Shown here in pieces: positions 24,363 through 34,040 of a stretch of DNA of 64,000 bases. Each line of letters opens with the position of its first letter. Position 1 is the stretch's first letter. Both the position numbers and the translations under genes were made by a program. Source of the stretch: an uncultured bacterium. GTDB lineage: Bacteria > Planctomycetota > GCA-002687715. The stretch is taken from assembly GCA_902826835.1 (NCBI GenBank), contig CADEGH010000011.1, positions 62,001 to 126,000 on the forward strand. Reading direction: 5' to 3'. The notes beneath the pieces were generated by a model, which had not been told where the DNA came from, searched no databases, and saw only the letters and a list, made by a program, of their open reading frames with translations.

Positions 24363-25646
24363 ATGTCTCGATCGACCATCGGTTTTTTTCTCCTCGCGGT
24401 GGCGGTAGCCGCCGGTGCGTTTTTCCTATTCCGGCGACATGAGGAGTCCACGGACCCGGCCCCGCCCCGCTCCCTCGGCGCCCTTTCGCGGCGCTCCTCG
24501 CCGGAAGAAGTGGCGGCAACCACCGCCGCCCCAGCCCCAACGGTGACTTCGGCGGAGCTCTTGCCGCCCGGGGAAAACGACGCCGATCCCGCCGCCAGCG
24601 ATGACGGCACCGGCCGAGTCAGGGGCCAAGTGACCCGGGGCGGCGAGCCCGTGGCGCTGTTCCAAATCGTCCTTTCTCCCGCCGCGGGAGAACTCACGAT
24701 CGGCAAGGAGGGGACCTTCGAGATCCGCGGAGTCGCGCCCGGCGATTACGCGATCACCGTGGTGGCCGACCAAGCGGTTGGCAAGTCCCAGAGTGGGGTC
24801 GAGATTCTCGCGCGGAAGACCACCCGCGCCGACATCGATCTCGAGCCCGGAGTTCGCCCTGCCGGCCGCGTGGAGGACGCCAACACCACCAAGCCCGTTG
24901 CCGACGCCCTCATCGACTTCGGGGGTATGGTCAAGGTGAAGACCGACGCCGCCGGGCGCTTTCTGTCACCGTTCTTCGTGCACCCGAGCGCGCTCAAGAC
25001 CATCACCGTGTCTCATCCCGAGTACGACATCGCCACGTACAACCAGATGGCGATTCCGGATCCAAACGACTTCCTCTTGGCCCTCGGCCGAGGTCAGGGG
25101 ACGATCGAAGGACAGATTCGCGGCGGCATCGGCCTCGACGGCTCGACGGAAGCGCTGATCCGCCTCTACACCGACATGGGTGGTTCTCGCTTCGAGCTGC
25201 GCCGCGAGATTCGGCAAATGGCCGGTCTCACTTACCGCTTCCCCAACGTGCGCGACGGCATCCACGAGGTCAGCGTCGAATTCCCCGGCACCGATTTTCC
25301 GGCTCGACGCAAGAAGGTCCACATCTACACGCTGACCCCCGAGATCGTGAACTTCGACTTTCAAACCGGCACCACGCTGGAGGCTCGGCTCAGCGCGCGC
25401 GCGATCGGAGTGAAGTACCTCGGCATCGAGCTCATCACTCCCGAGGGCCAGCCCGTCGCCTCCGGAACCACGAACGCAGAGGGAGTCTGGCGCCTCACCG
25501 GCGTGGACCCCGGCACCTATCACATCAAAATCGGCAGCGGCGCATTCCGCTTCAACACCCAAGCCATCACGATCACCGAAGGCCAACCCCTCTGCCTCGT
25601 CGAAATCGACTGCGACCAACGACGCCTCAAGTCCAGTCCCAAGTGA
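24363..25646 (+). CDS. Carboxypeptidase-regulatory-like domain protein, membrane-anchored
   Basis: A 427-residue protein with an N-terminal hydrophobic anchor (IGFFLLAVAVAAGAFFLF), a disordered Ala/Pro/Glu linker to about residue 80, and then several carboxypeptidase-regulatory-like (CarboxypepD_reg / Cna-B-type) beta domains. These are seen in VRGQVTRGGEPV, GTFEIRGVAPGDYAITV, GVRPAGRVEDANTTKPV and NAEGVWRLTGVDPGTYHIKI. Such domains are structural and found in surface or envelope proteins; no catalytic residues are visible. The gene diverges from the MBOAT operon and is followed 74 bases later by an ECF sigma factor gene. Confidence 0.8.
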   Translation: MSRSTIGFFLLAVAVAAGAFFLFRRHEESTDPAPPRSLGALSRRSSPEEVAATTAAPAPTVTSAELLPPGENDADPAASDDGTGRVRGQVTRGGEPVALFQIVLSPAAGELTIGKEGTFEIRGVAPGDYAITVVADQAVGKSQSGVEILARKTTRADIDLEPGVRPAGRVEDANTTKPVADALIDFGGMVKVKTDAAGRFLSPFFVHPSALKTITVSHPEYDIATYNQMAIPDPNDFLLALGRGQGTIEGQIRGGIGLDGSTEALIRLYTDMGGSRFELRREIRQMAGLTYRFPNVRDGIHEVSVEFPGTDFPARRKKVHIYTLTPEIVNFDFQTGTTLEARLSARAIGVKYLGIELITPEGQPVASGTTNAEGVWRLTGVDPGTYHIKIGSGAFRFNTQAITITEGQPLCLVEIDCDQRRLKSSPK

Positions 25647-25735
25647 CCCGACGCAGCTCGCTCGTGATCCGCCGCGGACTTTGCCAATCCGGTTCCAGCC
25701 CCCGGTAGCCGCCAGGCACTATGATCACTGGCGTC

Positions 25736-26425
25736 ATGCAAGCGTCGGACTCGACCTGCTGGACTCTGATCCAGGCTGCGGCTTCGGGCGATGCCCAGGG
25801 TCGCGACCATATTGCCCGGCGCTACGAGCCGCCGGTGCGAGCCTACTTCCGCTCACGCTGGAAGACGAGTGCGGGAAGCGAGCATGCCGATGACGGGGTC
25901 CAAGAGGTCTTTCTCGAGTGCTTCAAAGAGGGGGGAGCGCTCGAGAAAATCGCCTCGGCGCGCGCCGGTGGCTTCCGAGCCTTCCTGCAGGCGGTAGCGA
26001 GGAACGTAGCCCTGCGCATCGAGGAGCGACGAGCCAAAGCTCTCGGGCGAAGGAGCGACGAGTCTCGGGATCTCGATCGATTGGCAACCGATCAGTCCGG
26101 GCCAGAAGCGGCCTTCGACCGGAGCTGGGCCACGGAAATGGTGAAGGAGGCGGCTCGCCTCATGGATCGGTTGGCGCAGTCTCAGGGCGAGGCGGCTCGC
26201 CGCCGCGTCGAGTTGCTCACGCTTCGCTTCTACGATGGCCTGGCAATCCGCGAGATTGCCACGCTGTGGAACGTCGCGCCCGCTCGTCTTCACCATGACT
26301 ACGCGTTGGCCCGCCAGGAATTTCAGCGATGCCTCACCCGGACCGTCGCCTTCCACCAGCCTGATGAGCCGGATCTGGTCGAGGCCGAGTGTCGACGGCT
26401 CATCCAACTGCTCGCAGCGCCATGA
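25736..26425 (+). CDS. ECF-type RNA polymerase sigma factor
   Basis: A 229-residue sigma-70-family factor (from the ATG at 25736; an ATG five codons upstream at 25721 is also possible). Region 2 covers about residues 25-95 (HIARRYEPPVRAYFRSR, DDGVQEVFLECF, FRAFLQAVARNVALRIEERR). Region 4 covers about 150-205 (RVELLTLRFYDGLAIREIATLWNV followed by HHDYALARQEFQRCL). The stop overlaps the start of the Ser/Thr kinase gene as ATGA. Coupling of ECF factors to Ser/Thr kinases is a recognised arrangement in Planctomycetota, where the kinase is thought to control sigma activity. No anti-sigma factor is present. Confidence 0.9.
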   Translation: MQASDSTCWTLIQAAASGDAQGRDHIARRYEPPVRAYFRSRWKTSAGSEHADDGVQEVFLECFKEGGALEKIASARAGGFRAFLQAVARNVALRIEERRAKALGRRSDESRDLDRLATDQSGPEAAFDRSWATEMVKEAARLMDRLAQSQGEAARRRVELLTLRFYDGLAIREIATLWNVAPARLHHDYALARQEFQRCLTRTVAFHQPDEPDLVEAECRRLIQLLAAP

Positions 26426-29400
26426 CGGACCCATCGGCACCCATCGACGATCCACTCGATGCCGCGATGGCGGCAGCGTTCGGGGCGAACGACCTGCGTG
26501 AACCGCAGGACTCCGAAAGCCGCGAGGAAAACGTCGTACCGACGGATGCCGCGCAACTCCCTTCCTTTCCGCGCCGACTCCGCCGCTACCTCATTGACCG
26601 CGAAATCGCGCAGGGTGGACTCTCTCGCATCCTGTTGGCTCGCGATTTGGATCTCGGACGCCCAATCGCCATCAAGACACTCAAGGAAGATCTGAGCGAT
26701 CGTCAGGACTTGGCGCAGCGGCTCATCGAGGAGGCCCAAGTCACGGGCCAACTCCAACATCCGGGCTTGGTGCCGATCTACGAAGTGGGCGCCCTCGGTC
26801 CCGGTCGTCCCTACATCGCGATGAAGCTCGTGGAAGGGGAAACTCTCGAGGCGATGATCGCCAAGCGGGCGCAGGATGACCAAGGTCTCCCTCGGTTCCT
26901 GAACATCTTCGAAAAAGTCGCGCAGACGATTGCTTTCGCCCACACTCACGGCGTCATTCATCGGGATCTCAAGCCGGCCAACATCATGGTCGGACGCTTC
27001 GGGGAAGTGCAAGTGATGGATTTTGGCCTGGCCAAGGTGGTGAGACCAGGATCACCGCCGGACGGGCCGCGTCAGAGCTCCCGAACCAATTCCCCCGTCC
27101 ACGCACTCTCGGATCTTCCCGTCACGACACTTCGCAGCGGACGCTCCATCTGGGATTCGTCCGCGGGACTCGTACTCGGTACCCCGGCCTACATGGCACC
27201 GGAACAGGGTGCGGGACGGGGTGACTCGACGTCGCCCGCGACCGACGTGTTCTCCCTGGGCGCGATCCTCTACGAACTCCTCACCCACTCGAAACTGCGA
27301 GCACCGGCGGATGTCCTTGCCTGGCGCGAATCCGGGAGCCTCGCGCCATCCACGGGTGCACTGGAGCGCTTGAACAACTTGCCGACCGATGCCGCGCTGG
27401 TGGTGCTCGTGCGGCAGTGCCTTGCCGTGGAGCCCACGGAGCGGCCGCCAACCGCGGAAGCGGTGGCGTCCGCGATCCGCTCCCACTTGGAAGCCGCCGC
27501 CGGTCGCGCCCGGGAAGCCGAGGTGATGGCCGCCGAGGCTCGGGCCAAGGCGTCGGAAGAACGACGGGTGCGACGACTCGCCATCGGCCTCGCCGTGAGC
27601 ATCATCGGAGCCATCCTCCTTGCCGGAGCGGGCCAGTTCTGGAATCTACGGGAGAAGCGCGCTCGCGAACGTCGCACCGGGAGTGCCGTGGCGACGGCCC
27701 TCGCTGAGGCTCAACGGAGTCTCCAAGTCGCGGAGGGCACTGGTCGAGATCGAGTGACGCACCTGGAAGCGGCGCTAGCCGCGGCGAAACGGGCGGAAGC
27801 CGTCGCACGCTCCGGCGAGATCGACGAACCAACTCGACGAGCGGCTATGGGGTTGCGCCAAGACCTGGAGGGTCGGAGAGACCAGGCACTTTCCCAATCA
27901 CGCGAGCTCGCCCGGGATGCGGCCATGCGACGCCGCCTCGATGCCGCCCGCGCCGACAGCACCACCAAGGATGCGCTCCACGAAGCGGCGAGTGCGGCGT
28001 TTCTCGAATATGGAGTCGACCCGAAGGACTCCGCTAAGGCGACCACGATCGACCGGATTCGCACCAGCACAATCTCCGATGCCCTGCTGATCACCCTTGA
28101 CGAATGGACGATGGCCCGACGCCGTGATCACGGCCCGGATGATCCTCTCTCGCTGAAATTGAGCGAAATCCTGATCGAAGCCGACGCCGATGCGTTGCGA
28201 CACTCCATTCGTAATGCCGGTCTCAATAGGGATCACGCGAGCCTGGAGCGCATCGCCGCGTCCATTCGCACGCCCGAAGTTCCTCCCTACACCTTGATCC
28301 TCCTGGCCTCGCAACTTTGGAACTCCGAATTGCGGGAGGCGGCGCGCTCTCTCCTCGTGTGGGCTTGGCCTCGATTCCCCTCCGATTACGACATCCACCT
28401 TCGGGTCGGCTTGTTCCAATTGGCCTTGGAGGATTATCCCGCGGCCGTGGGCGCCTTCACCACGGCGGTCGCTTTGCGTGGAGAGAGCGTGATGGCCTGG
28501 TCAAATCTCGGCAATTCCCTGTGCCTGTCGGGCCGATTCGCCGAGGCGTCGGCCTGCCACCAGCAGGCGCTTGCAGTCGAGAAAAACCTGGCCGTGCTCC
28601 ACAGCAACTACGGAGCCACGCTGAAGCGGAGCGGGAACCACCACGCTTCCCGTGCGGCCTATGCGGAGGCACTGCGTTTGGAGCCGAGGCTGGCCGAAGC
28701 GCAGCACGGACTGGCGATGATCGACTCCGAGGAGGGCGAGCTCGACTCCGCGGAAGCTCGGCTGCGCGCGGCGCTCGACCTTCAGCCGACTCGGGCCGAC
28801 TGGCACTATGATCTCGCGACGATTGCCCAAAGAAGACGCGACTTTTCCGGGGCGATCGCCTCCCTTGAGGTGGCGGTGGAACTTGCCCCTCGGCACTTGG
28901 CAGCGCTCACCCATCTCGGGGCGCTCCTGATGGAGCAGAAGGATTACGCAAAGGCGACATCAATCCTCCAACGCGCCGCCCGCGTCGAACCCGGCTCCGC
29001 GCTCCCTTACTGGAATCTCGCGGAAGTCGCCCTCCGCCAGCAGGATCCGGACCACGCCCTCGCGATCCTCGAGGATGCGGAGCGAGCGGAACCCAGGCGA
29101 GCGCCGACCCAGATCCTCCGTGGCGTCGCCCTCCGTCGGCGTCACGATTTGGTCGCCGCGGAAAGTTCATTCCGGGCGGCCTTGGCACTTTCTCCCGATT
29201 CTTCCGAAGCGCATGACCGACTCGGACTCCTGCTCGAGATCATGGGGCGACCCAAAGAGGCCTTGCACCACTTGGACAAGGCACGGGAGCTCGGATCCAC
29301 TCGGCCCACATACGCCCTTTCGTCCCCCGCCGTCCTCGCTCGAGTGCAAAGGATGTCGGATTTGGAGAGCAAGATCCTCGACTCCTCGCTCGGCGAGCCG

Positions 29401-29868
29401 ACCTCCGTCGACCAGGAAGTCGATCACGTGATGCTGGCCCGCCTCTGGGCTGCACACGGCGGTGAAGCCAAGGCGCTGTACCACTATCGGGCGGTGCTCG
29501 ATCGAGAACCTCGAGCGCGCACCACCCTCTCAAGGGGTCTGCGGTTGGAGGGAGCGAGATGCGCCCTGCGAGCGGCCTTCGGGCCCCACGCCCCCGAACC
29601 CGGGGAGCGGGCTCGCGCGGAATGGCGTTCGTCGGCCCTATCCTGGTTCTCAGTGGAGGTGGGCGTTCTCGAGCGGCTGGAGGCGCGCAACGAGGCCGAA
29701 GGGGGCCGTCCACTCTTGATGGCATGGCTGAGCGAGGCCACGCTGGCGTGGCTCCGTCGGCCTGCAATTTGGTCGACCCTCTCCGAGTCGGAGCAAGAGG
29801 CATGGGAGCGCGTCCTCAGCCGCGCCAAAGACCTGGCCGCCACGCTTCGACCAGAATTCTCGAAGTGA
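26422..29868 (+). CDS. Transmembrane Ser/Thr protein kinase with TPR sensor region
   Basis: An 1148-residue Hanks-type kinase translated from the ATGA overlap with the sigma gene. The kinase domain (about 55-360) has IAQGGLSRILLARD (glycine loop), Lys85 in AIKTL, HRDLKPANIM (Asp182), DFGLAK (Asp200) and GTPAYMAPEQ. The activation segment is unusually long, about 50 residues between DFG and APE, rich in Ser, Thr and Pro. A hydrophobic segment (LAIGLAVSIIGAILLAGAGQF) near 390-410 is the membrane span, followed by an Ala/Arg-rich coiled-coil region. From about 610 to 1000 there are many TPRs (for example GNSLCLSGRFAEASACHQQAL). Likely a sensor-regulator partner of the ECF factor. Confidence 0.92.
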   Translation: MTDPSAPIDDPLDAAMAAAFGANDLREPQDSESREENVVPTDAAQLPSFPRRLRRYLIDREIAQGGLSRILLARDLDLGRPIAIKTLKEDLSDRQDLAQRLIEEAQVTGQLQHPGLVPIYEVGALGPGRPYIAMKLVEGETLEAMIAKRAQDDQGLPRFLNIFEKVAQTIAFAHTHGVIHRDLKPANIMVGRFGEVQVMDFGLAKVVRPGSPPDGPRQSSRTNSPVHALSDLPVTTLRSGRSIWDSSAGLVLGTPAYMAPEQGAGRGDSTSPATDVFSLGAILYELLTHSKLRAPADVLAWRESGSLAPSTGALERLNNLPTDAALVVLVRQCLAVEPTERPPTAEAVASAIRSHLEAAAGRAREAEVMAAEARAKASEERRVRRLAIGLAVSIIGAILLAGAGQFWNLREKRARERRTGSAVATALAEAQRSLQVAEGTGRDRVTHLEAALAAAKRAEAVARSGEIDEPTRRAAMGLRQDLEGRRDQALSQSRELARDAAMRRRLDAARADSTTKDALHEAASAAFLEYGVDPKDSAKATTIDRIRTSTISDALLITLDEWTMARRRDHGPDDPLSLKLSEILIEADADALRHSIRNAGLNRDHASLERIAASIRTPEVPPYTLILLASQLWNSELREAARSLLVWAWPRFPSDYDIHLRVGLFQLALEDYPAAVGAFTTAVALRGESVMAWSNLGNSLCLSGRFAEASACHQQALAVEKNLAVLHSNYGATLKRSGNHHASRAAYAEALRLEPRLAEAQHGLAMIDSEEGELDSAEARLRAALDLQPTRADWHYDLATIAQRRRDFSGAIASLEVAVELAPRHLAALTHLGALLMEQKDYAKATSILQRAARVEPGSALPYWNLAEVALRQQDPDHALAILEDAERAEPRRAPTQILRGVALRRRHDLVAAESSFRAALALSPDSSEAHDRLGLLLEIMGRPKEALHHLDKARELGSTRPTYALSSPAVLARVQRMSDLESKILDSSLGEPTSVDQEVDHVMLARLWAAHGGEAKALYHYRAVLDREPRARTTLSRGLRLEGARCALRAAFGPHAPEPGERARAEWRSSALSWFSVEVGVLERLEARNEAEGGRPLLMAWLSEATLAWLRRPAIWSTLSESEQEAWERVLSRAKDLAATLRPEFSK

Positions 29869-29910
29869 TCGGCGATCAACGCGATGCGTTACACAAAGCC
29901 GACCTCCGAA

Positions 29911-32900
29911 TCAGGAATCCCACTCGAGGATCGACGTCAATTGCACTAACGCACCCTCCGGGCTTTGCAGGAAGAAGAGCAGATCGACGGCTATCCCCGG
30001 AGGGACCGATCCAGCCGGGGCATCGAGCCGTGCCGAGCCACGCTCGTCGAGTATCCCGAACCAGGGCGGCGTTGCATTCAGCACCTGGTAGTTGGGAAGC
30101 GCATCGGCACCAAGGCCGAGCAGGGGACCAGTGCCCAGAAGGTGGCCACTCGAAAACGTGAACGACCACCGCAGGCCCTCGTTCTCCTCACCCGCGTTGA
30201 GAATCAGCGTGAGCCCCCCACCCAGCCGCGTGGAGTGTGCGCGCACATCGAGCTTGGGGTCGGCGCTGGGAACCAAGGTGAACCCACTCCCGTTGGCGCT
30301 GCCCATCGTGCGCGTCGCGTAGGAAACCCAGTCGGTGCTGGTGTTGGTATCGCTTTGAAGACCATTGCGACCCAGGACCCCGGTCGGGTTGGAAGTACGC
30401 AGCGCGGCGCCCATGAAGTCCCCGAATCCACTCGGAACTCTCGGATGATTGTGGGCTACCGTGTCGTCGTGGCCCGCTGAGCGCACGTAGTCGACCAGTC
30501 TCCCGAAACTGTCATAGAGAGCGATCGAGTACCGCTCCGTACCGATCAAGAATGAGGACCCTCCGCCGGAGTTCACATTGCGATACGGGACTCCGCTCGG
30601 AGTTTCCGCCGGTGCCGTCACCGAGTCGCCGAGGACAAAGAAGCCTCCCGCGGCAATGGGATAAGACTCTGGCCACGGCGCGTAACGCTGATGGTTTTCT
30701 CCGTGGTCGTGGCTGATCAGAAGCGTCCAGCCCTGCATGTTCACTGCGGTAGCGGCGTAGAACTCGAGGTAGTCCGGATTGTCGTCGACTTCGTTGATGA
30801 CCACTCGATTGCGGGGCTGCGGGTCGATGCCCCGAAACCCGAGCCCGGATCCCGTATTTTCGAGCCCGAAGGTGCGCCGCCCGTTGCTGACCCAATCGCT
30901 CCCGCAATTGGAGTCCAATCCCCAAAGCCGTTCGTGGTTGCGTGAACCCACAAACGGCCCCGGCTGGAAGTCCGGCGAGTATCCCCGGAATTTCCCACCC
31001 ACGCCGAGCAGAATCTCGCCGGTGCGCACCTCATCCACCACGAAGCCCTGCGGATTCCTCAAGCCGACGACCAAAGCTTGCGTGCTGGTGGACAGTGCGG
31101 GCAACACCGCGAAGACTTGCGTCGAGGGCGGAAGCTCGGCGATCACCCCGCCCGGTTCCTTGACGACCGCGATCTCTCCCGGCGCCAGAACTGCTGCCGG
31201 CAGCGCCACCTCGACGAGCGAGCCAACTCCCGTCGGCCGCCAAATCACCGTCCACCCACTCAAGTTGAGACTCGAGGTCCCGAAATTCGTGATCTCCAGT
31301 CCGTCCGGCTCAAAAGTCGAAACTTCGGTGATCAGCAGTTTTGCCGTTGCCGGGGGCACCGGAGGATGCAGGACCTGGAACGCTCCCGAGTTCAGGCATG
31401 GCACATCGCTGAACGGGCTGCCCACCAAAGCCTCCAACTGTCCGTCCCCGTCACTGTCACCCAATCCCGCGACCGACCACCCGAAGCGACCGCCTGAGGA
31501 TGACCCGGCTCGCTGGTAAATCGCCGCAGCGCTGCGCCCCGACCGAAGCTGCGCATAGCCGGGTCCAGTCGGGGTGGCGAAGGCTCCGAGCCCGCCTTGG
31601 GTAGCCCCGATCCACAGATCGGCGAAGCCGTCGTCATCGACATCACCGGCGAGCGCGATTGCCTGGCCGTACTGATCGCCGGTCGCTGCTCCTGACCAAT
31701 CGTGAATCACCGAGTAGGCGTTGAAGCTCGCAAATCCGCGGTAGGTCCGGACGTACCCGCTGCCACCCTGGGCACCGCCGAGGTCACCCGAGTCCGGGGC
31801 TCCCGCCGCAAATTGTGCATTGCCGGACCCGTTCAAGGGGGGCATCACCAACACCGACCGTCCCAGAGAGTCGTAATTCCCATCCCCGAACCGAGCGGCC
31901 AGGAGCGCCCCATTCGCTCCGGAGTACAGGCGCACCGCGCCACGGTCCGTGAAGGCTGGCTCGCCAAGAAACGAACTGTCGAAACCGGGTACTCCGACGA
32001 CGAAGTCCGGGATACCGTCGCCGCTGACATCGAGCCCGCCTCCCACCGAGTAGCCCATGGTGGCTCCGGCTTGCGCCTCCGCAATCGTGTAAACGATGGA
32101 GCCGCTCGTTCCGCTCCGGACCTGAACGCGGCCGCCTGCGTTGTAGGGAGCACCGATCAGAACATCGTGATTTCCATCGGCGTTGACATCACCACTCGAA
32201 GCCACTGACCAGCCATACTGCTCGCCAGTGATGGTGCCGGATAGGGTCAGGAGGGTGGCACCGGTGGCTCCGTCGAGCACGAAGGCTCGCCCCCGATTGC
32301 TGCTCCATCCGGGCGATCCGACGATGACCTCGCTCTTGCCATCCCCCGTGGTGTCCCCCAGCGCCGCCAACGAGTGACCATAGTCGTCTCCGGCGGCTCC
32401 GGTTCGAGACCAAATCAGTTGGTGGTCGATGCCCGAGTAGCACCAAACGGAACCGGCTCCGTTGTGGCCGGGAGCTCCGACCACGTAGTCGCCGCGGCCG
32501 TCTCCATTGGCGTCCCCGATCCCGAGGACCGCCTGGCCGGACTGATCGCCCTGCGAAGTGCAGGGATGCGTCACGACCGCAAAATTCAGGCTATTCGAGT
32601 ATCCGCCGGCCGAGGAGAGGTCGTTCCGCACGCGGATGGAGTTGGCCAAATCGACGGTAGTGAGTGCGCTCTCGGGGATGATCCCGAGCACCGAATTCTT
32701 GTTGATGAAAACCGTCTCGAGCTCCAAGAAGTCGAAGAACACCCGACTACCTATCACCCCCGCGGGATCATCGCCGCCTTCGAAGAAGTTGGCTCCCGAG
32801 AGCAGGATCCAGGTTTCCCCGGATCCCGCGGCCACGCTCGAGGGGTAGACGGAGGTGATGACCGGAGCATTCGGGAAGCCGTAACGAATGGCCATGGCGG

Positions 32901-33615
32901 CCGCATCGTGATGGGTCATGTAGTTGCGATTGCCGATGCGATTCTGGAATGACGGATTGGCACAGGTCAGAGTCGGCCCCTGGCCGTTCGAGAAGGCATT
33001 CTGCCCGTAGTGCATGATCGAAAGATAGTCGTAAGGGCCCGTCGGGGTGGCTCCCGACGATAGGGTGAAGTTGCCGTTGCACGGATTCCCGTTGCACGCA
33101 GTCTGCGAGATGTTGGCCGCGTTCACGGTCACGTACGTGTCGCGATCCGGTCGCTGCTGCTCGTGGAGGAATCCGAGGGCGTGGTACATCTCATGCACCA
33201 AGATGTACTTGAGCGTCCAGTGATTCGCCCCGACGTTGATGGCTTGCTGCCCACCCACCATCCCGACCGACGAACTGCTCACGTTCGCCTGCGGCCCGGG
33301 CTGAATGTGGATGAAATTCGCCTGGGAAGTGCGCGGGAGAAACGCCACATCCGAAACAGCCTCGATTTCCGCCATCGCCTTCAAGAACTCGTTGCGCTGG
33401 GGATTCGTGACCGCCGCATCGAAGGTGTAGGGGACCACCCCATTCGACCAGGCGGTCGCCGTGAACACTCCTTCCGTGACGGGCAACCACATGTCGTCGT
33501 AGAGCACGAAGCCCTCGGGTGCGACGGGAGCAATTCCCTGCCCGGGCAAATCCCCGATGCCAACCAACCCCATCATCGAGCCACCCCAAAACGCCAGCCA
33601 AGCGATGCGTCGCAT
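29911..33615 (-). CDS. Secreted astacin-like metalloprotease with IPT, FG-GAP and lamin-tail domains
   Basis: A 1234-residue exported multidomain protein. The ATG at 33615 follows a strong AAGGAG Shine-Dalgarno seven bases upstream and gives a signal peptide (RRIAWLAFWGGSMMGLVGIG). The astacin (M12A) domain at about 35-250 has the full zinc site HEMYHALGFLHEQ and the Met-turn SIMHYG. An IPT/TIG-like domain follows (about 255-345), then six or more FG-GAP repeats (about 360-770; for example GDANGDGRGDYVVGAPG). Two lamin-tail-like domains come next (KLLITEVSTFEPDGLEITN and NRVVINEVDDNPDYLEFY). The last 90 residues carry GTGPLLGL and PPGIAVDLLFF, shared with the small secreted proteins at 11867 and 15243. 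Likely a surface or extracellular protease. Confidence 0.92.
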   Translation of the reverse strand: MRRIAWLAFWGGSMMGLVGIGDLPGQGIAPVAPEGFVLYDDMWLPVTEGVFTATAWSNGVVPYTFDAAVTNPQRNEFLKAMAEIEAVSDVAFLPRTSQANFIHIQPGPQANVSSSSVGMVGGQQAINVGANHWTLKYILVHEMYHALGFLHEQQRPDRDTYVTVNAANISQTACNGNPCNGNFTLSSGATPTGPYDYLSIMHYGQNAFSNGQGPTLTCANPSFQNRIGNRNYMTHHDAAAMAIRYGFPNAPVITSVYPSSVAAGSGETWILLSGANFFEGGDDPAGVIGSRVFFDFLELETVFINKNSVLGIIPESALTTVDLANSIRVRNDLSSAGGYSNSLNFAVVTHPCTSQGDQSGQAVLGIGDANGDGRGDYVVGAPGHNGAGSVWCYSGIDHQLIWSRTGAAGDDYGHSLAALGDTTGDGKSEVIVGSPGWSSNRGRAFVLDGATGATLLTLSGTITGEQYGWSVASSGDVNADGNHDVLIGAPYNAGGRVQVRSGTSGSIVYTIAEAQAGATMGYSVGGGLDVSGDGIPDFVVGVPGFDSSFLGEPAFTDRGAVRLYSGANGALLAARFGDGNYDSLGRSVLVMPPLNGSGNAQFAAGAPDSGDLGGAQGGSGYVRTYRGFASFNAYSVIHDWSGAATGDQYGQAIALAGDVDDDGFADLWIGATQGGLGAFATPTGPGYAQLRSGRSAAAIYQRAGSSSGGRFGWSVAGLGDSDGDGQLEALVGSPFSDVPCLNSGAFQVLHPPVPPATAKLLITEVSTFEPDGLEITNFGTSSLNLSGWTVIWRPTGVGSLVEVALPAAVLAPGEIAVVKEPGGVIAELPPSTQVFAVLPALSTSTQALVVGLRNPQGFVVDEVRTGEILLGVGGKFRGYSPDFQPGPFVGSRNHERLWGLDSNCGSDWVSNGRRTFGLENTGSGLGFRGIDPQPRNRVVINEVDDNPDYLEFYAATAVNMQGWTLLISHDHGENHQRYAPWPESYPIAAGGFFVLGDSVTAPAETPSGVPYRNVNSGGGSSFLIGTERYSIALYDSFGRLVDYVRSAGHDDTVAHNHPRVPSGFGDFMGAALRTSNPTGVLGRNGLQSDTNTSTDWVSYATRTMGSANGSGFTLVPSADPKLDVRAHSTRLGGGLTLILNAGEENEGLRWSFTFSSGHLLGTGPLLGLGADALPNYQVLNATPPWFGILDERGSARLDAPAGSVPPGIAVDLLFFLQSPEGALVQLTSILEWDS

Positions 33616-34040
33616 CCGCGAGCTCCTTTTCGGTGCGCATCCGATGGCCTCCGGGGATCGAACTCCCCGCGCCCCCGCTCGGGGGCTCGGCCACGGTCGC
33701 ACTTCTCCCTTCCATCCGCGGAGACTCCGTTTTCGCGGCCTCGCGAGAAAAAAACGGATCGGCGAAGCGTCAACCGGGTTCGCTCGTCGTCTCAGGGCCG
33801 AAGTGCGGGTCAAGGACTGCCGACGGAGGACGTCTTAGTCCTCGACACCGGCCCGTCGTGCCGACGCGCTGCGACAACCGCAAATGCCAAGGAAATGACA
33901 CCCACCAAATCTGTCAGGGGCGGTTGGTTCGCAATCGTGGCGGCTTGGTCGCGATCCCGGGAGCCAGGAGTCCGTGGCGAAAGCCTCTCCTCAGGGTGAT
34001 CGCCCCCGAACTCGAGCGAGTGAATTCAGTCCATGGGTGG
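33616..34040. other. Gene-free region with stacked hairpins
   Basis: This is the upstream region of the astacin-like gene and the 3' side of the methyltransferase gene. Two small hairpins stand side by side at 33651-33668 (CGGGGA/TCCCCG) and about 33671-33686 (CCCCCG/CGGGGG), just upstream of the astacin Shine-Dalgarno. A further AT-containing inverted repeat (CCGTTTT/AAAACGG) lies around 33727-33757. No convincing gene was seen. Confidence 0.4.

Noticed and set aside
33640..33740. Sequence resembling a tRNA T-arm (GTTCGAT in a G/C stem on the minus strand) upstream of the astacin-like gene
   Set aside because: The stem does not pair as a canonical 5-bp T-arm with a 7-base loop, and no matching acceptor or anticodon arms can be drawn. 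It is two ordinary GC hairpins.
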